From assembly GCA_028285645.1 (NCBI GenBank), contig JANQOV010000090.1, forward strand, positions 1 through 42,577: 42,577 nt of DNA. Direction: 5' to 3'. The number at the start of each line of letters is the position of its first letter. The stretch's first letter is position 1. A program made the translations under genes and the position numbers. This DNA comes from Hyphococcus sp. (GTDB taxonomy: Bacteria > Pseudomonadota > Alphaproteobacteria > Caulobacterales > Parvularculaceae). The notes under the pieces are model-generated. The model ran no database searches, was not told the DNA's origin, and was given only the letters and a program-made list of their open reading frames with translations. Of the stretch, positions 23,861 through 31,193 are shown in pieces.

Positions 23861-26533
23861 ATGTCTCAAAACATGAGAACAGCGGCTATTGCGGACAGCA
23901 CTGATAACGATCCGCAAGAAACAGCGGACTGGCTGAACGCGCTTGACTCCGTTGCGAAGTTTGCTGGGCCTGAACGAGCGCGTTTTCTTTTGGAAAAACT
24001 GGAGCGCCGCGCGAAAGAAATGCGGATTGTTTCTGATATTCCGCCTTACTCGCCTTATCGTAACTCGATCTCTGTGTCGGAGCAGGCTGCGTTTCCCGGC
24101 GACATTGATATGGAAGAGCACATTACCTCAATCATTCGCTGGAATGCGCTGGCGATGGTGGTCCGCGCCAATCAGGCTTACGGCGAGCTGGGCGGACATA
24201 TCGCCAGCTATGCATCTGCGGCTGAAATCTTCGAGGTTGGCTTTAACCACTTTTTCCGCGGCGATGAGACGCCAGGTGGCGGAGACCTCATCTATTTCCA
24301 GCCGCATTCCGCGCCCGGCGTTTATGCGCGCGCATACCTCGAGGGACGCCTTACAGAAGAGAATTTGAAGCATTATCGGCAGGAGCTCTCCGGCGAGGGC
24401 TTATGTTCATATCCGCATCCCTGGCTCATGCCGGATTTCTGGCAGGTTCCGACGGGATCGATGGGTATCGGGCCGATTAACGCTGTCTATCAGGCGCGAT
24501 TCATGCGTTATCTGAGAGACCGAAACATTCTCGATACGGATGGACGTCATATTTGGGGCGTTTTCGGCGACGGCGAGATGGACGAACCGGAATCGATCGC
24601 GGGACTTTCTATTGCGGCGCGCGAAAATCTCGACAATCTGACCTTCGTCATCAATTGCAACTTGCAGCGCCTTGACGGACCGGTGCGCGGTAACGGCCAA
24701 ATCATTCCCGAACTTGAGAATTTATTCAAAGGCGCCGGCTGGAACGTCATCAAGGTCCTGTGGGGTTCGGAATGGGACGGCATTTTTGCGCGCGACAAAA
24801 ACCATGCATTGCTGAGCCGCTTCGCCGTGACGGTCGACGGCAAGTACCAAACCCTCGGCGCCAAAGACGGCGCCTATAATCTCAGTCATTTTTTTTCTGA
24901 AGACCCGGAAGTACAAGCGCTCGTTTCGCATATGTCGGATCGCGATATTGACGAGTTGAAACGCGGCGGCCATGACTTCCGGAAACTTTACGCCGCCTTT
25001 AGTGTCGCTAAGGAGACAAAAGGACGACCGACAGTCATTCTCGCCAAAACCAAGAAGGGATACGGCATGGGCGCGGCGGGCGAATCGCGCATGACGTCTC
25101 ACCAGGCGAAAAAGCTAAATGTCGACGCGCTTACTGCATTTCGCGACAAATTTTCGCTGCCGCTGACGAAGCAACAGATTGAGAATCTGGAGTTTTACAA
25201 GCCGGCGGAGGATTCAGCCGAGATCACCTATCTTCGCGAGCGGCGCAACGTCCTTGGCGGTTATGTGCCAAAGCGCCGCCGAAAGGCCGAATCCACAATT
25301 CTGCCGGCGCTGGAGAGCTATGGCGGCTTTGCTCTAAAAGCCGACGGCAAAGAGATGTCTACAACCGTCGCCGCGGTGCGCATGTTCAGTAATCTGATCA
25401 AGGATAAGGCGATCGGCGAAAAGATCGTCCCCATTGTCGCCGATGAAGCGCGCACCTTTGGCATGGCGAACCTATTCCGTCAGGTCGGCATCTATTCGCC
25501 TATCGGTCAGCTCTACGAACCGGAGGATTCCGGTTCCATGCTTTTTTACAAAGAAGCGAAGGACGGCCAACTTCTTGAAGAAGGCATAACAGAGGCGGGC
25601 GCAATTTCCTCTTGGGTGGCGGCGGCGACTTCCTACAGTGTCAATGGCGTTCCCATGCTGCCCTTCTATATCTATTACTCTATGTTCGGGTTCCAGCGCG
25701 TTGGCGATCTCATCTGGGCGGCGGCGGACCAGCGTGCGCGGGGATTCCTTCTTGGGGCAACCGCCGGCAAGACGACGCTTGCCGGCGAAGGCCTTCAGCA
25801 TCAGGACGGAACAAGCCATCTTGTTGCGTCGACCGTGCCGAACTGCCGTGCTTACGACCCCGGATACGCCTATGAACTGGCGGTCATCCTCGACCATGGC
25901 GCGCGAGCCATGCTGGAAAAGAATAAGGATGAGTTTTTTTACATCACCGTGATGAATGAAAACTATGCGCAACCCTCCATGCCAGGGGGCGTTGAAGACG
26001 ATATCATTCGCGGCATGCACCGGCTTGAAGGGGCCGACGATGCGCAGGTCCGACTGCTGGGAAGCGGCGCCATTTTGCCGGAGGTTGTCAAAGCAGCAAG
26101 GCTTTTAAAAAGCGATTGGGATATTGAGGCGGCGACCTTCAGCGTCACGAGTTATTCGGAACTCTCGCGCAATGCGCAAGGCATAGAGCGGCGCAAAATA
26201 TTTAGCGGCGCGACACCGCAAGAACAGTGCCATGTCGCGCGCATGCTTCAGGGTGATGCGCCAATTGTCGCCGCCAGCGATTATGTACGCGCCGTGCCGC
26301 AATTGATTGCGTCATACGTTAAGGGCCGCTTTGTTACACTTGGTACGGACGGGTTTGGCCGCAGCGATACGCGCAGTCAGCTGCGGAAGTTCTTTCAAGT
26401 CGATTGCCATCACATCGTTGTTGCCGCGCTCGCCGCCCTTGCCGATGAAGGCGTGATCACGTCGGCGCAATTAGGCAAAGCGCGGAAAAAGTACGGCATT
26501 GATACCAACGCGCCTGCTTCCTGGGCGGATTGA
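23861..26533 (+). CDS. aceE: AceE-type (homodimeric) 2-oxoacid dehydrogenase E1
   Basis: Thiamine-diphosphate E1 component, about 890 residues, collinear with E. coli AceE (887). The opening (ETADWLNALDSVAKFAG), SYPHPWLMPDFWQVPTGSMG, the ThDP motif GDGEMDEPES...NCNLQRLDGPV, DEARTFGMANLFRQVGIY, FYIYYSMFGFQRVGDL and the end LGTDGFGRSDTR are all present. TTG 23816, ATG 23861 and ATG 23873 are possible starts; none has a strong ribosome site, and 23861 is given. First gene of E1-E2-E3 in one direction. Alphaproteobacterial housekeeping pyruvate dehydrogenase usually has split alpha/beta E1, so this set is probably acquired and specialised. Placed beside a transhydroxylase, it may act on a quinone or ring-fission 2-oxo product, as proposed for the Azoarcus hydroxybenzoquinone dehydrogenase. 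Confidence 0.95.
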   Translation: MSQNMRTAAIADSTDNDPQETADWLNALDSVAKFAGPERARFLLEKLERRAKEMRIVSDIPPYSPYRNSISVSEQAAFPGDIDMEEHITSIIRWNALAMVVRANQAYGELGGHIASYASAAEIFEVGFNHFFRGDETPGGGDLIYFQPHSAPGVYARAYLEGRLTEENLKHYRQELSGEGLCSYPHPWLMPDFWQVPTGSMGIGPINAVYQARFMRYLRDRNILDTDGRHIWGVFGDGEMDEPESIAGLSIAARENLDNLTFVINCNLQRLDGPVRGNGQIIPELENLFKGAGWNVIKVLWGSEWDGIFARDKNHALLSRFAVTVDGKYQTLGAKDGAYNLSHFFSEDPEVQALVSHMSDRDIDELKRGGHDFRKLYAAFSVAKETKGRPTVILAKTKKGYGMGAAGESRMTSHQAKKLNVDALTAFRDKFSLPLTKQQIENLEFYKPAEDSAEITYLRERRNVLGGYVPKRRRKAESTILPALESYGGFALKADGKEMSTTVAAVRMFSNLIKDKAIGEKIVPIVADEARTFGMANLFRQVGIYSPIGQLYEPEDSGSMLFYKEAKDGQLLEEGITEAGAISSWVAAATSYSVNGVPMLPFYIYYSMFGFQRVGDLIWAAADQRARGFLLGATAGKTTLAGEGLQHQDGTSHLVASTVPNCRAYDPGYAYELAVILDHGARAMLEKNKDEFFYITVMNENYAQPSMPGGVEDDIIRGMHRLEGADDAQVRLLGSGAILPEVVKAARLLKSDWDIEAATFSVTSYSELSRNAQGIERRKIFSGATPQEQCHVARMLQGDAPIVAASDYVRAVPQLIASYVKGRFVTLGTDGFGRSDTRSQLRKFFQVDCHHIVVAALAALADEGVITSAQLGKARKKYGIDTNAPASWAD

Positions 26534-26546
26534 CGGACAGGTAAAA

Positions 26547-27842
26547 TTGGCCCAGCAGACGATCACCTTGCCGGATATCGGCGATTTTGAAGACGTTCCA
26601 GTTGCGGAGCTACTCGTCTCTCCAGGAGACCGCCTCGCAGTTGACGATCCGATTATCATGATCGAATCGGACAAGGCGTCGATGGAGGTGCCAGCGCCAC
26701 TGGCCGGAGAAGTCAAAGAGCTTCTGGTTTCTATTGGGGCGACAATCTCTGAAGGCGCGCCAATCATCGTCATTGATACCGACGTGGAAGCGGGCGAGAA
26801 AAGCGAGACGTCGTCGGATGGGACGGCGACGGATGATGCGACGGAAGCTGCGGGGGCAAAACCAGCTAAGCCGCCGCCCATTAATGAAACACAACAATCC
26901 GCGCCAGATACGCCAGCACAGGAAACGCGATCGCCAGCAGCGACGGGAATGACCCATGCGAGTCCATCCGTCCGCGTCTTTGCGCGTGAGTTGGGCGTAG
27001 ATCTCGCCCAGGTTAAGGCGAGCGGGCCGAAAGGACGTATATTAAGAGAAGACGTTTCCAATCTCGTAAAATCGGTTATTGCCAGGAGCGACGTTGCGGG
27101 CGGGCGCCCTGGCGGCCTGACGCCATGGCCGAAAGTCGATTTCGAGAAATACGGGGACACCGAGCGTGTTTCTCTCACCCGCATTCAGAAAATGTCGAGC
27201 GCTAATCTCGCGCGTAACTGGGCTGTTATCCCCCATGTAACGAATTTCGACGAAACCGACATCACTGATCTCGAAGCGTTCCGAAAATCCGTGAATGCGG
27301 ATTACAAAGATGACGCCATTAAAGTGACGATGGTCGCCTTTTTGATCAAGGCGTCCGCCATGGCGCTCAAAGCCTATCCGCGTTTCAACGCTTCGCTCGA
27401 CGGCGAAGAACTTGTTTACAAAAAATATGTTCATGTTGGCTTTGCCGCCGACACGCCCAACGGGCTTGTTGTGCCAGTCGTGCGCGATTGCGACAAAAAA
27501 GGGCTTGTAGAAATCGCCCGTGACATGGCCTTACTTGCGGACAAAGCAAGGAAATACGCTCTCGCTCCAAGCGACATGCAGGGCGGATGCTTTTCGGTCT
27601 CATCCCTTGGCGGAATCGGCGGTACGAACTTCACGCCCATTATCAATGCGCCTGAAGTCGCCATTCTTGGCGCGACCAGGGCGACAACCAAACCGGTCTG
27701 GGACGGCGCCGCCTTTGCGCCGCGACTTGTCCAGCCGCTAAGTCTTTCCTGGGATCACCGCGTCATCGACGGCGTTGCCGCGGCGGTGTTCCTGAAGAAA
27801 ATCTGCGAGCTTCTCGCCGATTTCCGGCGCGCGGCGCTTTAG
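26547..27842 (+). CDS. aceF: Dihydrolipoyl acyltransferase E2
   Basis: E2 core of the same complex, about 431 residues. One lipoyl domain (lipoyl Lys in IESDKASMEVPAP), an acidic Ala/Pro/Thr linker, a peripheral-subunit-binding domain (SPSVRVFARELGVDLAQVKA), then the catalytic acyltransferase domain ending with the active-site SWDHRVIDGVAAAVF (HxxxDG). Start is taken as TTG 26547, 13 bases after the E1 stop and just after GGACAGG; no ATG lies near. E. coli AceF has three lipoyl domains, so this is the short form. Catalytic residues are intact. It transfers the acyl group from E1 to CoA (or releases it), with E3 encoded 13 bases downstream. Confidence 0.93.
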   Translation: MAQQTITLPDIGDFEDVPVAELLVSPGDRLAVDDPIIMIESDKASMEVPAPLAGEVKELLVSIGATISEGAPIIVIDTDVEAGEKSETSSDGTATDDATEAAGAKPAKPPPINETQQSAPDTPAQETRSPAATGMTHASPSVRVFARELGVDLAQVKASGPKGRILREDVSNLVKSVIARSDVAGGRPGGLTPWPKVDFEKYGDTERVSLTRIQKMSSANLARNWAVIPHVTNFDETDITDLEAFRKSVNADYKDDAIKVTMVAFLIKASAMALKAYPRFNASLDGEELVYKKYVHVGFAADTPNGLVVPVVRDCDKKGLVEIARDMALLADKARKYALAPSDMQGGCFSVSSLGGIGGTNFTPIINAPEVAILGATRATTKPVWDGAAFAPRLVQPLSLSWDHRVIDGVAAAVFLKKICELLADFRRAAL

Positions 27843-27855
27843 GGGACCAAGCGGC

Positions 27856-29601
27856 ATGGCTGTTCAGGAAATCAAGGTTCCCGATATCGGGAATTTCGAA
27901 GACATTCCGGTGATTGAAATCCTCATCGCGGTCGGAGACGCCGTGGAGGTTGAGCAGGGTCTTGTTACGGTCGAATCCGATAAGGCGACGATGGATATTC
28001 CCTCCCCTATTGCGGGAAGGATTGCCTCAATCGAGATTGCGGTCGGCGACGCCGTAAGCGAAGGCGCTTTGCTAGCCACGATTGAAACCGCTGAAACGAC
28101 CGAAACGGAGGCCGCTGCGGAAGCAGCGCCGTCGACGGCCTCAGAACCAGCGGCATCGCCCGATCCTATTGTTGCGCCGACGGCGAACACCGCAGACGCC
28201 GACTTTGACGTCGCCGTAATCGGCGGCGGGCCTGGCGGTTACTCCGCTGCGTTTCGCGCCGCCGATCTCGGCATGAAAGTCGCTTTGATTGACAAAAACA
28301 ATACGCTCGGCGGCGTGTGCCTCAATGTCGGCTGCATTCCTTCCAAAGCGCTGTTACATGTGGCGGAGGTGTCGAGAGAAGCGCAGGCCCTTGCCGCGCA
28401 CGGCGTTTCTTTCGACGCGCCGGTTTTCGATCTCGACAAATTACGATACTTTAAAAACCAGACAATTTCTAAACTGACGACCGGTCTCGCCGGCATGGCG
28501 AAAGCCCGCAAGGTCGATGTTATTCAGGGAACAGCGCGTTTTCGTGATGCATCCTGTCTTGTCGTCTCTGAAAGAGATGACGCCGAGCGCAGCATTACAT
28601 TTAAAAATTGTATCATCGCCGCTGGATCAGTCGTCGCCCATTTGTCGTTCTTGCCGGATGATCCGCGCATCGTCGATTCTACCGGCGCTCTTGAACTCCC
28701 TTTCGTTCCGGACCGGATGCTGGTCATCGGCGGCGGCATTATCGGTCTTGAAATGGCGACCGTTTACAGCGCGCTCGGTGCGAAAGTCGATATTGTCGAG
28801 GCGCTGGACGACATTCTCGCCGGCGTCGACAAAGACCTCATCGCGATCTGGAAAACGACAAACAAGGAGCGCATCGGCAACCTCTTTCTTTCCACGCGCG
28901 TTCAATCAATTGAACAACATGACGATGGGCTTCTCGTTCACGTCGAAGGCGAGAATAACCCGCAAAAGTATGATTTTGTTCTTGAGGCCGCAGGGCGCAC
29001 GCCCGACAGCGCCGCGCTGGCGCTCGATGCGGCGGGCGTTGAGCTGGCGAACGGGTTCATAAAAGTGGACAATCAAATGCGCACAAGCGCCGCGAAAATT
29101 TTTGCCATCGGCGATATCGCCGGACCGCCCATGCTGGCGCACAAGGCGGTCCACGAAGGGCATGTGGCGGCAGAAGCAGCGGCAGGTGAAAAAGCAGATT
29201 TCGACGCGCAAGTTATTCCGTCGGTCGCGTACACGGATCCTGAAATCGCCTGGGCCGGCATTACGGAAGCGCAAGCGCGTAGGCAAAACATAGCTATCAA
29301 AGTGGCGAAGTTTCCCTGGGCGGCCTCAGGTCGGGCGATCGCAAACGGCGCCGATTACGGTCAGACGAAGCTGATCTTTGCAAATGATACGGGCCGCCTG
29401 ATCGGCGGGGCTGTTATCGGGCCTAATGCTGGCGACATGATCGGCGAAATTTGCCTCGCCATCGAGATGGGCGCAGATGCAATCGATATTGGAAAAACCA
29501 TTCATCCGCATCCTACACTTGGCGAAACAATCGGCATGGCTGCCGAAGTCGCAAAGGGCGTCTGCACGGATTTACCACCGCAAGTAAAACAAAAACGATA
29601 A
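27856..29601 (+). CDS. lpdA: Dihydrolipoyl dehydrogenase E3 with N-terminal lipoyl domain
   Basis: Flavoprotein of 581 residues that reoxidises dihydrolipoyl groups with NAD+. It carries an N-terminal lipoyl domain (VESDKATMDIPSP) very like that of the E2, then an Ala/Thr linker, the FAD fold (VIGGGPGGYSAAFRAADLG), the redox disulfide GGVCLNVGCIPSKALL, the NAD fold (LVIGGGIIGLEMATVYSALG), the second FAD motif IFAIGDIAGPPMLAHKA and the dimer-interface His-Glu in HPHPTLGETIGMA. ATG 27856 follows AGGGGACCAAGCGGC. The third gene of the operon; the lipoyl fusion is typical of E3s paired with AceE-type complexes in beta- and gammaproteobacteria. Complete and probably functional. Confidence 0.95.
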   Translation: MAVQEIKVPDIGNFEDIPVIEILIAVGDAVEVEQGLVTVESDKATMDIPSPIAGRIASIEIAVGDAVSEGALLATIETAETTETEAAAEAAPSTASEPAASPDPIVAPTANTADADFDVAVIGGGPGGYSAAFRAADLGMKVALIDKNNTLGGVCLNVGCIPSKALLHVAEVSREAQALAAHGVSFDAPVFDLDKLRYFKNQTISKLTTGLAGMAKARKVDVIQGTARFRDASCLVVSERDDAERSITFKNCIIAAGSVVAHLSFLPDDPRIVDSTGALELPFVPDRMLVIGGGIIGLEMATVYSALGAKVDIVEALDDILAGVDKDLIAIWKTTNKERIGNLFLSTRVQSIEQHDDGLLVHVEGENNPQKYDFVLEAAGRTPDSAALALDAAGVELANGFIKVDNQMRTSAAKIFAIGDIAGPPMLAHKAVHEGHVAAEAAAGEKADFDAQVIPSVAYTDPEIAWAGITEAQARRQNIAIKVAKFPWAASGRAIANGADYGQTKLIFANDTGRLIGGAVIGPNAGDMIGEICLAIEMGADAIDIGKTIHPHPTLGETIGMAAEVAKGVCTDLPPQVKQKR

Positions 29602-29668
29602 GGCAAGCGGGCGCATCGGGTGAATTTACAGATCACCAACGTCACGTCATTGATGAACCAGAGCGCGG

Positions 29669-29693
29669 AGGCGACGTCGCGAGCCGCTCGCCT
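29669..29693. terminator. Possible bidirectional stem-loop between convergent genes
   Basis: AGGCGA (29669-29674) pairs with TCGCCT (29688-29693), followed by TATTG. It sits between the converging E3 and VOC genes, where a shared terminator is expected. Short stem; weak evidence. Confidence 0.3.
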
Positions 29694-29702
29694 TATTGAG
29701 CG

Positions 29703-30326
29703 TTAGTTGCCTGCCGGCAAAGTGTCGATTGGCGCATAGCGGGGCCGATATATGTTCATTTTCCCGGAAATCTTGGCGCGCCAATTCGCGTAAGGCTCAA
29801 ATCCGGGTTGCTCGCGGCACATCTTCTCAGTTTCCGCATAGATCTCTTCGTTTGATTTCGTCAGGTCAAGCGGAACCAGGAAAGGCTGTGGAAAGTACCA
29901 TTCCGTATCAACAAAGAGCTCGATCATGTTGCCGTCGGGGTCGAGGCAATAAATACTCCAGGAAACACCGTGCGACCCAACAAGCTTGATCTCTATATTT
30001 TCAGCGAGCAGAACTTTATGCAGCGCTTTCAGGTCTTGCAGGTTCCCGACCCGGAATGAAATCTGGTTGATCACGGGTGGCAAGCCGGGATCGATCGGAT
30101 TAAGCGGTATGTTTTCGGGCTTGCCTGTCACCAGAGCGAGCTGGTGATGGTCCATCGGATCGCGGGAGAGAAAAACCAGCGTTAATTCGCCGAGATTGCC
30201 TCGGTCAGTCACCGTAAACCCTAGAATTCGGGTATAGAAGTCCACCATTTTGTCCAAGTCGGATACGGTAAAGCCGAGATGACTGAACATGAGATTCGGG
30301 GCGGGATATTGAGGTAAAGCGTCCAT
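29703..30326 (-). CDS. VOC-family protein downstream of the transhydroxylase
   Basis: About 207 residues of the vicinal-oxygen-chelate fold. His16 (LMFSHLGFTVSDLDKMVDFY) and the terminal Glu (CLDPDGNMIELFVD) correspond to extradiol-type metal ligands, but the middle His is replaced: VINQISFRV here, GLEHIAYTY in the paralogue at 8219. DHHQLALV is retained. It may therefore bind metal differently or act as a lyase or isomerase rather than an oxygenase. Start ATG 30326 follows a strong AAAGGAGG; ATG 30359 lies directly against the upstream stop but has no ribosome site. Last gene of the transhydroxylase operon, so probably acts on a product of that enzyme. Confidence 0.88.
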   Translation of the reverse strand: MDALPQYPAPNLMFSHLGFTVSDLDKMVDFYTRILGFTVTDRGNLGELTLVFLSRDPMDHHQLALVTGKPENIPLNPIDPGLPPVINQISFRVGNLQDLKALHKVLLAENIEIKLVGSHGVSWSIYCLDPDGNMIELFVDTEWYFPQPFLVPLDLTKSNEEIYAETEKMCREQPGFEPYANWRAKISGKMNIYRPRYAPIDTLPAGN

Positions 30327-30359
30327 CCATCTTCCTCCTTTCAATTTCAAATCCGCCAT

Positions 30360-31193
30360 TCAATTCAAGGGGCAAAGGCCAATATAGCGGCTTTCCGAAA
30401 TATCGACTTCCGACGTGAACTGACCTTTGGCGTGTTTAATTGAAACCTCAAATGAACCGTTTTCCGCCGACAAGCCGTCGATTTTGAAATCGCCAAAGGC
30501 GTCGGTTCGTGTTGTCGCGATCACGCGCCCGCCTTGTGACAAGGTGACTTCAGCATCTTCGACAGCATCGTCGTTCGTCTCGCACGTCACAGTGCCCCCG
30601 ATAAACAGGGACGTCATCAAATGGAGGTTTTTGTAATAAACGCGCGGTTTCGTGTTCAGCTCCGGTTTGAGAACTTCAAGCCCTTCTTGCGATGCGATGT
30701 TTTTCATCGCGGCGTCTTCCGTCTTGATCGACTTCAACGCGCCGGTAGGACAAGCTTGCTCGGCGCGCGTTCTGGTCCAGCCATTATCGAGAAGATGCGC
30801 ATCGAAGATCCACTTTTGTGGAATCTGCCGCTCTTCATTCCAATAAACGGCGCCATAGGGACAAGCGTCAACGATCTGTTTCTGGCCCTTTGATTTGACG
30901 GGATCAATCAGGACAATGCCGTCCGACCGCTTAGTGACTGCGCCATTCTCGGCGACTTTCATGCACGGCGCATCATCGCAATGATTGCACATGGTCGGCA
31001 TAAAATTCGCCTCAACCATAGGCGCTGAGCCGCGCTCCTTGGTTTCCATCTTGATCCAGTTATGGCCATGATCTGGCTGCGGCGCAGCGTAACCAGGAAA
31101 GTCATTGCCGACATGCTCATCCTTGGTCGCAATGAAGCAGTTATAGCAATTCTCGCATCGCTCCACGTCGACGATCATGTTCCACTTCTTCAT
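30360..31193 (-). CDS. Transhydroxylase / resorcinol-hydroxylase-type beta subunit (Fe-S)
   Basis: A 277-residue subunit with an N-terminal ferredoxin-like part and a C-terminal transthyretin-like beta domain (from about residue 200: GGTVTCETNDDAVEDAEV, DAFGDFKIDGL). The connecting segment GLEVLKPELNTKPRVYYKNL is almost the same as I recall for Pelobacter acidigallici pyrogallol-phloroglucinol transhydroxylase beta. Cluster Cys are 13, 16, 19, 69, 72, 77, 111 and 148. The usual fourth Cys of the first group is Thr23, and the later CxxC group reads QKWIFDAHLL, so the three clusters of the model enzyme are probably reduced to two. ATG 31193 overlaps the alpha-subunit stop (ATGA), showing tight coupling. 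It partners the alpha subunit in the cytoplasm. Confidence 0.92.
   Translation of the reverse strand: MKKWNMIVDVERCENCYNCFIATKDEHVGNDFPGYAAPQPDHGHNWIKMETKERGSAPMVEANFMPTMCNHCDDAPCMKVAENGAVTKRSDGIVLIDPVKSKGQKQIVDACPYGAVYWNEERQIPQKWIFDAHLLDNGWTRTRAEQACPTGALKSIKTEDAAMKNIASQEGLEVLKPELNTKPRVYYKNLHLMTSLFIGGTVTCETNDDAVEDAEVTLSQGGRVIATTRTDAFGDFKIDGLSAENGSFEVSIKHAKGQFTSEVDISESRYIGLCPLN

Noticed and set aside
25472-26020. 182-codon minus-strand frame opposite E1
   Set aside because: Antisense to conserved AceE sequence and no recognisable family.
23861-29601. Ordinary housekeeping pyruvate dehydrogenase as the only explanation
   Set aside because: Not excluded, but split-type E1 is usual in alphaproteobacteria and the neighbours are catabolic; kept as the main alternative in the finding.
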